Positions 54,449 through 63,173 of a DNA stretch of 64,000 nt are shown here, piece by piece; position 1 is the stretch's first letter, and every line of letters starts with the position of its first letter. The notes beneath the pieces were generated by a model, which saw only the letters and a list, made by a program, of their open reading frames with translations, did not search any database and had not been told where the DNA came from. The stretch comes from Micromonospora siamensis (GTDB taxonomy: Bacteria > Actinomycetota > Actinomycetes > Mycobacteriales > Micromonosporaceae): positions 4,526,001 to 4,590,000 of the forward strand of contig NZ_LT607751.1 in NCBI RefSeq assembly GCF_900090305.1, read 5' to 3'. The translations under genes and the position numbers were made by a program.

Positions 54449-54846
54449 CGGTCGATCATCACCGAAGGCGACGCCAAGCTGGCGCGCTACCGCGCCGCTC
54501 CCGAGGCCGGGAGCGGATCCGCTCCATCGACCCCGGACCGATCGCCGACACCTCGTACGGCCCGGTCCGGCCGTGGTCACCGACTGGATCGCGCAGACCC
54601 AGTCGGAACGCACCAACTGGAAGCAGACCTTCAGGCGAACGAGGGCAGCAGCCCTGACCGGATGAGCCGCGCTGAGATCACGAACCTGGTGACAACCCTC
54701 GGGCACATCGCCACCGTGCTCCGCGACACCGACATCGGCGGCAACTCGGCCTCCGGCTGAATCACCAGCCGGAAACGCAAACGGTGCGCGCTGAAGTGGA
54801 TCTCAGCGCGCACCTTGGGCTTCTATGTGTCCGAGGGGGGAATTGA
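54449..54846 (+). pseudogene. Serine recombinase C-terminal fossil, frameshifted
   Basis: Pieces of the C-terminal part of an actinobacterial large serine recombinase occur in three frames: IITEGDAKLARYRAAPEAG (from 54449), VVTDWIAQTQSERTNW (from 54573), MSRAEITNLVTTLGHIATVL (54662-54757), and QLGLRLNHQPETQTVRAEVD (from 54742, ending in TGA at 54844-54846). At least two or three frameshifts and loss of the N-terminal catalytic part make it non-functional. The final frame ends inside a tRNA-like T-arm. Confidence 0.7.
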
Positions 54847-54852
54847 ACCCCC
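54826..54852 (-). pseudogene. 3' fragment of a tRNA (T-arm and acceptor strand), Leu-like
   Basis: On the minus strand GGGGGTTCAATTCCCCC is a canonical T-arm, followed by CTCGGAC and A as the acceptor 3' strand and discriminator. This end resembles actinobacterial tRNA-Leu. No matching 5' acceptor GTCCGAG or normal anticodon arm is found upstream, so it is a fragment rather than a functional tRNA. A CCA end is not encoded. Confidence 0.5.
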
Positions 54853-55021
54853 GTACACAGCATCCATGCACCAGATAGGTGCTCATGCGGCTAGCCTACC
54901 GGCGACAACATCGGCCTGCAGTCCGCTCCGGGCATGCGGGGGTGGCAATCTCTGTGCCGGCCCACCATGCCCGCGCCTAAGCTACAGCTCGCTCAGACCG
55001 AGTCGTCCGCCCTTCCTGCAT

Positions 55022-56245
55022 CGTCTTTTAGACACGTTCGTGACGGGGCTGCTGGCTGACCTTGAGGTCAAGACGTGTTGGCAGTTGGCCGAGCTGGCCG
55101 GGCATGCTCGGCCGGATGCGATGCAGCGACTGTTGTACCGGGCGGTGTGGGACGCCGACGACGTCCGCGACGACCTGCGGCAGTTGATCACCGCGTGGTT
55201 CGGCGCCCCGGACGCGGTCTTGGTCGTCGACGACACTGGGGACCTGAAGAAGGGTGTGCACACGGTTGGGGTGCAGCGCCAGTACACCGGCACCGCGGGG
55301 CGGATCGAGAACAGCCAGGTCGGGGTCTTCCTCGGCTACGCCGGCTTCGCTGGGCACACGTTGATCGACCGGCGGGTGTACCTGCCGGCCTCGTGGACCG
55401 ACGACCGGGATCGCTGCCAGGCCGCCGGGGTGCCCGACGAGGTCGAGTTCGCCACCAAGCCGGAGCTGGCCGCGCAGATGATCACCGCGGCTCTCGACGC
55501 TGGAGTGCCGGCCGGGTGGGCCGCCGCGGACGAGGCTTACGGCAACAGCGCCGTCTTCCGCGCTGGCCTGCGCCAACACCAGCTGGGCTACGTCTTGGCG
55601 GTGTCCCGCAGCCACCTGGTGCCGCTTGACGGCGGCAAGACCCGGGTCCGCGCCGACCGGATCGCCGCTGACCTGCCCGCCTCGGCGTGCCAGCGGCGCA
55701 GCGCCGGCGCCGGGTCGAAAGGGCCGCGTCTCTACGACTGAGCCTGGCTCGATGACGTGTGCACCGACGTCGACCCCGACGACGGCGGCCGACACAGCAT
55801 CTTGATCAGGAAGAACACCACCACCAGTGAGCTGGCTTTCTACCGCTGCTGGGCTCCGAGGCTGTCCACCCTCGCCGAGCTCGTGCGGGTCGCCGGCATC
55901 CGCTGGACCGTCGAAGAAGCCTTCCAGGCCGCCAAGAGCCTGGTCGGCCTGGACCAGCACCAAGTCCGCCGCTGGGACTCCTGGCACCGCTTCACCACCC
56001 TCGCCCTGGCTGCCCTCGCCGTCCTGACGATCAGCGCCGATGACGCCACCCACGACGAGCCCACCATCACCGGGCTGATCGCGCTGACCGTCAACGAGAT
56101 CCGCCGGTTGATCAACGCCTGCATCATCCGCCCAATCAGCGACCTCGCACACCGCTTGCAATGGTCAGGCTGGCGCCGACACCATCAAGCCCGAACCCGA
56201 CGAGCCCACTACACACGCCGCCTCAGCCTCGAACTTCAGCCATGA
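55022..56245 (+). pseudogene. IS701-family transposase, nonsense-inactivated and 5'-truncated
   Basis: The frame reads VWDADDVRDDLRQ, AVLVVDDTGDLKKGVHTVG, GVQRQYTGTAGRIENSQVGVF and, later, WTVEEAFQAAKSLVGLDQHQ, a clear IS701-type DDE transposase (first Asp in DDTGD). It is interrupted by TGA at 55739-55741, where the family normally has YDWAW; a single TGG to TGA change explains it. The frame resumes without shift to 56245. The usual N-terminal ~50 residues are missing or unrecognisable before LLDTF. It is therefore a dead element; its inverted ends were not located. Confidence 0.85.
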
Positions 56246-56458
56246 TCCCGAACGGCGGCTGCCGTATTAGTGGCGGGCCTCCCCTGATTCTGGTCGACGG
56301 CCGCTCCTGGTACCGCCGGCCCGGCGGATCCGCTCATGTATCGCGCGAGGGTGACGGCGTGATGGCATTTCCGGACACCTGGGGCGGATGCCCGTACCGC
56401 TCCCATCGTCATACCTTGTCAGGTCGATGTCCGCCGCAGGGTGCCCGAAGCCGTTGCT

Positions 56459-57475
56459 TCAGTGCACCCGGGGGTCGTCCGCACTGGCGCGGTGCCGGAG
56501 GTTCCACAGGCTGCGACGAATGTAGGTCCGCTGAAGCCAGCGGTCACGACCGTCGTGCCGGGCAGCGAACTCGGACCGGGCGTGCAGACCCTTGCGATTG
56601 TTGATCAAAAGGGCGTTACCCGGCTCGAGCCACACCCGGTGCGCGATCTCGCCGCATGCCGTTTGCAATCTCGCCAGCGCTCGGCCGGCGTCCGGCGTCA
56701 ATTCCCGCACCCCGTTGGCCGACACCGAGATCTCTGGTGCGTGTGCGGGCCCGGCGATCACCGGAATCGGCACGGACAGCACCTCGGTGCCGCTGGCGAC
56801 GTCGCGTACGTAGCTGCCGGGTGCGTTGAGGCGGAACAGGGGCTGGCGGAGTACGTCCAGCGTGCCGGGGTCGAGGGCCCGCACGACATCGCGCGCGTCG
56901 GCGTAGTAGGTGACGGCTTCCCGGTCCGCGTCCTGCCGCAGGCAGTTGAGCACCAGGAAGTCGGGGTTTGCCGTGTCGTACCGGCCCGTGTCGTCGTAGA
57001 CGATGTCGTTGTGGAAGTTGAGAAAGACCTTCGAGCTCTCGTTCGTCTGGGTTGACGCGCCGGTCTTGACCGGTGCGACGTCGTGTATTAGGCGGCCGTC
57101 CTTCTCGGTGCTGAACCCCACCGGCTCACCGAGCAGGTGGCTGAGGCCCAGCAGGACGCACTCGGCGACGAAGGTCCGCTTGTCCCGGCTCGGGGTTCCG
57201 TCGGTGGGCGTGTCAGGCAGCTCAGGGTCGCAGGGAAGGTTGCGGACGAGCATGACGCCCGGGGTGTCGACGTGGCGGCCGAAGTCCAGGATCGCCTGCA
57301 GCTGCTCGACCGGCAGTCCGGCGAAGGCCGCGTGGAGTTCGGCCAGCGAACGGTCGAGGTCGGTGGAAGGGTTCGGCTGGGCCCGCAGCCGGGCGCCGAG
57401 GGTGTCCCGCGTGAGGTCGTCGAGGACGACCTCCTCGAAGGTCTGGGTGAGGGTCGGTGCGATTATCATGTCCAT
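56459..57475 (-). CDS. Fe(II)/2-oxoglutarate oxygenase, VioC/AsnO (clavaminate synthase-like) family
   Basis: A 338-aa non-heme iron oxygenase. The iron ligands are His and Asp in FLNFHNDIVYDD (family HxD/E) and the distal His in INNRKGLHARSEF; the 2-oxoglutarate-binding Arg is in DGRDRWLQRTYIRRSL. GEPVGFSTEKDGRLIHDVAPVK is the family's conserved N-terminal core. Relatives hydroxylate the beta carbon of free Arg, Asn or related amino acids for NRPS use. Two starts are close together (57475 and 57469, in MDM); AAGGA fits the second slightly better. It ends the NRPS operon and likely makes a hydroxylated monomer. Confidence 0.93.
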   Translation of the reverse strand: MDMIIAPTLTQTFEEVVLDDLTRDTLGARLRAQPNPSTDLDRSLAELHAAFAGLPVEQLQAILDFGRHVDTPGVMLVRNLPCDPELPDTPTDGTPSRDKRTFVAECVLLGLSHLLGEPVGFSTEKDGRLIHDVAPVKTGASTQTNESSKVFLNFHNDIVYDDTGRYDTANPDFLVLNCLRQDADREAVTYYADARDVVRALDPGTLDVLRQPLFRLNAPGSYVRDVASGTEVLSVPIPVIAGPAHAPEISVSANGVRELTPDAGRALARLQTACGEIAHRVWLEPGNALLINNRKGLHARSEFAARHDGRDRWLQRTYIRRSLWNLRHRASADDPRVH

Positions 57476-57654
57476 CCATCCTTACGACTGTGGTCGATCG
57501 ATGACGTCGACGGGTCGAGGCGTCCGGCTCAGGCGTCGAGACATGTGCGGCGACCCGCTGGAAGACTCGGCCGATGCCCCACGCCGCTGCTGAAGGGGCT
57601 GATCAGGGCAGCGCGGGCCGAGCCGCCGGGTGGAACCGGCGCGGCGCTGGTCGG

Positions 57655-59094
57655 TCAATCAGCGCGCTCCTCTCCTCGGTTGTGTCGGCGCCCGCCGGGC
57701 GTGGCCGGCTCGGTGGTCCGGGCCACCGACACCTCGTTGACCTGGTCCAGCGGTGTGCGCAGCAGCGTCAGCGACCTGGCCAGGTGTCCGGCGACGGCGA
57801 ACGGTAGGAGGATCCCCGCGAAGCACAGCGCGGCCACTGTGGTGCCGAACTGGCTGCCCAGCCAGCCGGCCAGCAGCATGCCCAACCAGGTCAGCGACTG
57901 GGCGCAGAACGAGGAGGCCGCGCCGACGCGGCCGATGAGCTGGTCGGGTACGAGGCGTGCGGTGTAGGACTCCCACACCGTCACCGTCGGCACCGACGCG
58001 AACGTGAACGCCGCGGTGGCCAGTCCGATCTGCCACGGCGCCGGCAGGACCGCGGCGAGCGCGAGGCTCGCGACGTAGACCCAACCGCCTGTCTGGAAGA
58101 CGTGCAGGGCGCTCATTCGGCGCAGGATCGCCCCGGCCAGGAACGCGCCAAGGATGCCTCCCGCTAGGACGCCGGCATTGGTCACACCGATGAGTTGGGG
58201 TGTGGCGCCGCGCGACGCGAGCAGCGCCACCAGGAGCAGCATGAAGCTGTTCCCGACCAGGTTGGTGACGGCGACCCAGCCGGTGGTGTAGCGGAGGAAG
58301 TCGTGCCGCAGGATGATGCGGAATCCCTCTGCGATGTCCGCGATCACCCTTCTGCGCTTGGGCGGGTCCTCGGCGTCCCCTGCGGTGGCGGTGCTGCCCT
58401 TCGGCTCTCGGTCCGGGCCCAGGGGGTGTCTGATCAGGGCCGCGCCGATGGAGGCGAAGAAGAACGACAGGGCGTCGACCCCGAACGGCAGCCATCTCGC
58501 GACTCCGAAGAGCAGGGCCGCCAGCGGTGAGCCGGCGAGTTGCGCGCCCATGGCCAGGCCCTGCTCCTGCGCGGCTCGGGCGGCGAACTGCTCGCGCGGC
58601 ACGATCCGGCGCAGCGCCGGTAGGACGGCGCCGGAGCGGACGCCGGTGACCAGGCCGGAGAGCAGTGCCATGACGGCGAGGAGGTCGACGTGCACCGGTC
58701 CGCTGAGCAGGGACACGGTGACCACGCCCATCATCGCGGCCTGCAGGGCGGGCGCCACCACCAGGATCAGTTTGCGGGAGCGACGGTCGGCGAGTGCGCC
58801 GCCCCACAGCAGGGTCAGCAGTCCACCGATCCGGCCCGCCGCGGCGATGATGCCGGCGTTGAGCACCGATCCGGTGCCGAACACGGCGAGCAGCGGAAAC
58901 GCCACGTTCGACATGTTGCTGCCGAGCAGCGATACGGCGTTGCCGCTCCACCAGCACATGTAGTCCCAGTTGCGCCACAGCGACGGCGGCCGCTCGCGGG
59001 TCGCCGCGACCGTCTGCCCGTCGGCCTGCGCTGCCTCGGCCCGGGCGGTGTCCGTCGGGTCGGTGAGGCCCTGTTCCGCGTCGCGGACCGGCAT
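57655..59094 (-). CDS. MFS exporter, EntS-like
   Basis: A 479-aa permease with about 12 helices. NAVSLLGSNMSNVAFPLLAVFGTGS, GGALADRRSRKLILVV (motif A) and SGLVTGVRSGAVLPALRRIVPREQFAAR place it near EntS-type siderophore and peptide exporters. ATG 59094 follows CAGGGA and leaves 16 bp after the NRPS stop; an upstream ATG at 59190 would overlap the NRPS by 80 bp and is less likely. It probably exports the product of the right NRPS. Confidence 0.9.
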   Translation of the reverse strand: MPVRDAEQGLTDPTDTARAEAAQADGQTVAATRERPPSLWRNWDYMCWWSGNAVSLLGSNMSNVAFPLLAVFGTGSVLNAGIIAAAGRIGGLLTLLWGGALADRRSRKLILVVAPALQAAMMGVVTVSLLSGPVHVDLLAVMALLSGLVTGVRSGAVLPALRRIVPREQFAARAAQEQGLAMGAQLAGSPLAALLFGVARWLPFGVDALSFFFASIGAALIRHPLGPDREPKGSTATAGDAEDPPKRRRVIADIAEGFRIILRHDFLRYTTGWVAVTNLVGNSFMLLLVALLASRGATPQLIGVTNAGVLAGGILGAFLAGAILRRMSALHVFQTGGWVYVASLALAAVLPAPWQIGLATAAFTFASVPTVTVWESYTARLVPDQLIGRVGAASSFCAQSLTWLGMLLAGWLGSQFGTTVAALCFAGILLPFAVAGHLARSLTLLRTPLDQVNEVSVARTTEPATPGGRRHNRGEERAD

Positions 59095-59110
59095 CGGCGG
59101 CGATCCCTGC

Positions 59111-62100
59111 TCAGGCACCGGCCCGGACTCTCTGGTCGCGGCCCGACCTGGCTTCCCAGGCGTGTCGTTGAAGGACTGAGGTGATGGCATCGGCGATCCC
59201 GGTCACGTTGGGTTCCAGAAGTGGGGCACGATGATCGCCCGGAACGATCCGGTGATCCAGGCTGCGGACGAGAGAACGCCAGTCGTCGGCGTAGGCAGGC
59301 GGCCATGTGCTGGCGGCCGCCTGGTAGAGGATCATGTCGTGGTCGGCTCGGTCGGGGTGGTAGTCGAGCAGCCAGGAGCTTTCCAGCATCGAACGGCGCA
59401 GCACCCGTTCGAGGTGCTCGTGACCGAGGTCCAGGTGTTCGGTTCCGATGTTGAGCGTGGCTAGGTCGCGCCGCAGCGCGTGAGACGCGGGCGCCATCGG
59501 CGAGGCGTCGCGCAGTTGGGCGAGCGCCCGGGAACTGGTGGCCAGGTCCCGCTCTGCTTCCGTACGCCAGGAGCGCACGGGCACCACGGAGTCGATGACA
59601 CACACCGGCCCGACCTGCGCGCCGGCGTCGCGGGCTTGGCGGGCCACCTCGTGGGCGAGCACCCCGCCCAGTGACCAGCCGACCAGGTGGTAGGGACCGT
59701 GCGGCTGCTCGGTGCGGATGACTTCCAGAAATTTTGCCGCCAGCGCGGTCAGGGAAGTCTCGACGTTGTGGAGCGCATGGTCGGTCGCGTTGTCCTCGAG
59801 TCCGATCACGCGGGCGTCGTCGGCGAGGAGCTCGGCGAGGCGGAGGTAGGAGGTGAGGCCTCCCCCGCCGTACGGCAGGCAGAAGACGTTGGCCGCCGCT
59901 GTCGAAGCGTTGAGGCCGACCAGCGCCACCCGCAGGGCGCGCTCCGCGGGTCTGCCGGTGGTCGAGGAGTCCGCCCGGGGGTCACACGCTGCTCTCGTGG
60001 AGCAGGTGGCGGCCGCCAGGTCGGCGATCGTCGGGTTTTCGAAGAGCGTGCGGGGAGTGATGGTGACGCCGTGCTTCCGAAGCCGGCTCACCAGGCGGAT
60101 GCTGCCGAGCGAGTCACCGCCGAGGGTGAAGAAGTTGTCGTGCACGCCGATGCGATCGCGGTGCAGGACGTCTGCCCACACCTCGGCCAGCCGGCGTTCG
60201 GCAGGGGTGCGGGGGCTGACGTGGTCCGCCGCCGGGGCCGCCCGGTCTGGCCGCGGGGCCGGGAGGGCGGCCCGGTCGACCTTGCCGTTGCTGTTGAGGG
60301 GGAACTCGGGCACGACGGCGAACGCGGCCGGCACCATGTAGTCGGGCAGCCTTTGCCGCAGGTACGCCTGCAGGTTCTCCGGCCGCAGGCGAGAATCGTC
60401 GGCGCTGGCGTCCTCCGCCGCGGTGACGTAGCCGACGAGCTGCTTTCGCCCAGGTGTGTCCTCCCGTCCGACGACCACGGCCCGGCCCACTGCCGGCGCA
60501 CCGGCCAACGCGGCCTCGATCTCCTTGGGTTCGACCCGGAAACCTCGGATCTTGACCTGGTCGTCGGCGCGGCCGTGGAAGGTCAAGATGCCATCCTCTC
60601 TCCAGCGTGCGCGGTCACCGGTGCGGTACATACGCGCGCCGGGCCTGCCGAAGGGACACGGGACGAACCGTTCCGCGGTCAGGTCGCACTGGTGGAGGTA
60701 GCCGTGTGCCAGTCCGTCGCCCGTCGCGTACAGCTCCCCGATTACCCCTGGCGGCACCGGGCGTAAACGGTGGTCGAGGACGTATACCTGTTTGCCTTCG
60801 ATTGGTCGTCCGATGGGGATGGCGCCGTGCGCGTCCTGCACGGTGATGGCGTGGACGGTCGTGAAGCCGAGGGTCTCCACCGGGCCGTACCCGTTGACGA
60901 GGCGGGATTCGGGATGTTCGTGCAGGAACCGTCGCACGTGCTTGGGCGAAGCAGCCTCGGCGCCCACCATCACGGTGTCGACGGTGCCGAGCGCCGGCGA
61001 GTCCTCGTCCACCAGGACATTGAACAAGCTCGACGCCAGCTGCAGGGCGCTGATCGAGTGGGCGGCGACGAGGTCCTCGACGAGGACCAGGTCGGGGCTC
61101 TGACCGTGCTGCAGCACGCATACGCCGCCGTGGAACAGGGCGGAGAAGACCTCCAGCGCGAAGGCGTCCCAGGGCACCGGGGAGCACTGCAGGTAGCTCC
61201 GGTCGGGCCCGTGCGTCAGGTACGAGCTGCCGGTGTGGGTGACGGTCAGCGCACGGTGCGGCGCGGCGACGGCCTTCGGTCGGCCCGACGACCCGGAGGT
61301 GAACATGACACAGGCGAGATCTTCCGGGCTGGTGGTCATCCCCGGCCGGTGTGCCGGGCGTGCCGCGATGTCGGCCGCCTCGTCCGGCGCGTCCAGCCGT
61401 ACGCGGGCCACGTCGGCAAGCGCTCCGCGCAGGCCGAGCCGGTCGGTATGCGCCGAGGTGGTGACCACCACTGTCGGCCGGGCGTCCCGGAGCACGGCTT
61501 GGAGCCGCTGGTCCGGGTGGGTGGGATCCAGCAGCATGTACGCCCCGCCGGTCTTGAGCGCCGCGAGGAGGCTGGAGATCAGGGCGGGGTGCCGATCCAC
61601 GCAGATTCCGATGATCGACGAGCGGCCCGCGCCCTTGGCGATGAGGTGGTGAGCCAACCGGTTCGCCTCGGCGTCTAGCTCCCGGTATGTCATGGTCTCG
61701 GCGTCGAGGACGACGGCGGTGCCTTGCGGGGTCCGGTCGGCCTGCGTCTCGAACAGTCCGTGCACGGTGTCCCGGACCGCGGATCCCTTCGGCGCGGCGG
61801 CGCCACTCCAGGTGCCGAGGACGATCTCGCGTTCCCGCTCGCCCATCGTCGGCAGCGTACCGACCTCGGCCCCCGGCGCGGCGACCATCGCCTGGAGCAG
61901 TTCGGTCATCATCCGGGCGCCGCGCTGGACCGTCTCGTCGGAGAGCACCTGGCGGTCGAAGGTGAAGAAGGCCCGCAGGCACTCGTCGATGTGCGCGGTG
62001 ACGCTGAGCGGGAAGTCCGACCGCTCGGTCGAGTCATGACGGTGCACGGTGGGCAGGTCGGCCTCTCCCTGCCCCGAGTCGGTGGACGGGTAGTTCTGGA

Positions 62101-63172
62101 AGGTCAGCAGGGCGTCGAACAGCCGATGCCCCGACGGCAGCTCCGACCAGGTTTGGATGTCACCGAGCGACACATAGTCGTACTGGCGGCACTCGATCTG
62201 TTCCTGCTGCAGGGTGCGCAGCCAGTCGGCCACCCGGGCCTGGTGGTCGATCCTGACCCGCACCGGCAGCGTGTTGATCAGCATCCCGACGATCGACTCG
62301 ACGTCCGCAATCTCGGCCGGCCGGGTCGACACGATGCCGCCGAAGACGACGTCGTCCTGTCCGGTCCACTGGGCGAGGACCAGGCCGAGGGCCGCCTGGA
62401 CGATCGTGTTGACCGTCAGCCGGTGGTCGCGGCAGAACGTCACCAGTCGCTGGGTCTCCTGCTCGCCGAGCACCGCCTCGACCACCGCGACCGGCTCGCC
62501 GTCGCCTATGTCGCCGCCAGCGGTGGTGCCACCGGGCAGCGGTGCTCTGGCGTATCCGCGCAGGTGGTCGCGCCAGTGTGCCCGCGCCGCCTCGGGTGAG
62601 CGTTCGGACAGCCATGTCATGTAGGCGCCGTAGGGGGCCGCCGGTCCGAGGTCAGCGGCCACGTTGTGCCGCAGCGCGCGGTAGAACTGGAAGAACTCGG
62701 CGGTCACCGTTGCCACGCTCCAGCCGTCCAGCAGCAGATGATGGAAGGTCGTCACGAGGAAGTACCGGTCGTCGGCGGCGCAGATCAGCGAGAGTCGGTG
62801 CAACGGTGGCCGGCCCAGGTCGAAGCCGCGTCGACGGTCCCGTCGCGCCCATCGGGCGAGTTTGGGCTCGAGGTCCTCCGGTGCGCTGTCACGCCAGTCG
62901 AGCACCGTGAACGACGCCTCGACCTGGCGCAGCACCACCTGCACCGGCTCGCTCACGTCCTCCCACACGAAGCAGGTTCGCAGGGCGCCGTGCCGGTCGA
63001 CGACACACTGCCACGCCTGGACGAGAAGGTCGACGTCCAGTGGGCCGGTCAGCTCGTCGACGTGCTGGGCGACGTACGGCGTCGCCTCGTCCTCGGGGTC
63101 GTAGACGCTGTGGAAGAGCAGCCCGCCCTGCAGCGGCGCCAGCGGGAAGATCTCCTCGACGTTGCCGGACAT
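59111..63172 (-). CDS. NRPS termination module, C-A-T-TE
   Basis: A 1,353-aa protein. The C domain occupies ~1-430 (IFPLAPLQGGLLFH, FHHLLLDGWS); its start is typical of DCL domains that follow an epimerase. The A domain spans ~470-960 ([43 protein letters not shown]); the specificity residues read D-A-L-Q-M-G-G-G-F, a code I cannot match to a known amino acid. The carrier is ~985-1050 (FFTLGGDSLGSIRL). The TE is ~1090-1340 (LVGWSLGGVLAHEVA, His in PGDHRAPLLEP). ATG 63172 follows AAAGG, with 1 nt between the upstream stop and the ATG. It finishes and releases the peptide. Confidence 0.95.
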   Translation of the reverse strand: MSGNVEEIFPLAPLQGGLLFHSVYDPEDEATPYVAQHVDELTGPLDVDLLVQAWQCVVDRHGALRTCFVWEDVSEPVQVVLRQVEASFTVLDWRDSAPEDLEPKLARWARRDRRRGFDLGRPPLHRLSLICAADDRYFLVTTFHHLLLDGWSVATVTAEFFQFYRALRHNVAADLGPAAPYGAYMTWLSERSPEAARAHWRDHLRGYARAPLPGGTTAGGDIGDGEPVAVVEAVLGEQETQRLVTFCRDHRLTVNTIVQAALGLVLAQWTGQDDVVFGGIVSTRPAEIADVESIVGMLINTLPVRVRIDHQARVADWLRTLQQEQIECRQYDYVSLGDIQTWSELPSGHRLFDALLTFQNYPSTDSGQGEADLPTVHRHDSTERSDFPLSVTAHIDECLRAFFTFDRQVLSDETVQRGARMMTELLQAMVAAPGAEVGTLPTMGEREREIVLGTWSGAAAPKGSAVRDTVHGLFETQADRTPQGTAVVLDAETMTYRELDAEANRLAHHLIAKGAGRSSIIGICVDRHPALISSLLAALKTGGAYMLLDPTHPDQRLQAVLRDARPTVVVTTSAHTDRLGLRGALADVARVRLDAPDEAADIAARPAHRPGMTTSPEDLACVMFTSGSSGRPKAVAAPHRALTVTHTGSSYLTHGPDRSYLQCSPVPWDAFALEVFSALFHGGVCVLQHGQSPDLVLVEDLVAAHSISALQLASSLFNVLVDEDSPALGTVDTVMVGAEAASPKHVRRFLHEHPESRLVNGYGPVETLGFTTVHAITVQDAHGAIPIGRPIEGKQVYVLDHRLRPVPPGVIGELYATGDGLAHGYLHQCDLTAERFVPCPFGRPGARMYRTGDRARWREDGILTFHGRADDQVKIRGFRVEPKEIEAALAGAPAVGRAVVVGREDTPGRKQLVGYVTAAEDASADDSRLRPENLQAYLRQRLPDYMVPAAFAVVPEFPLNSNGKVDRAALPAPRPDRAAPAADHVSPRTPAERRLAEVWADVLHRDRIGVHDNFFTLGGDSLGSIRLVSRLRKHGVTITPRTLFENPTIADLAAATCSTRAACDPRADSSTTGRPAERALRVALVGLNASTAAANVFCLPYGGGGLTSYLRLAELLADDARVIGLEDNATDHALHNVETSLTALAAKFLEVIRTEQPHGPYHLVGWSLGGVLAHEVARQARDAGAQVGPVCVIDSVVPVRSWRTEAERDLATSSRALAQLRDASPMAPASHALRRDLATLNIGTEHLDLGHEHLERVLRRSMLESSWLLDYHPDRADHDMILYQAAASTWPPAYADDWRSLVRSLDHRIVPGDHRAPLLEPNVTGIADAITSVLQRHAWEARSGRDQRVRAGA

Positions 63173-63173
63173 G

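Noticed and set aside
54826..54912. Functional tRNA gene
   Set aside because: Only the T-arm and 3' acceptor strand are recognisable; no pairing 5' acceptor strand, D-arm or standard anticodon loop could be found.
57655..59190. Upstream MFS start at 59190
   Set aside because: It would overlap the NRPS coding sequence by 80 bp and adds a tail without transporter character; ATG 59094 has a ribosome site and a 16-bp gap.
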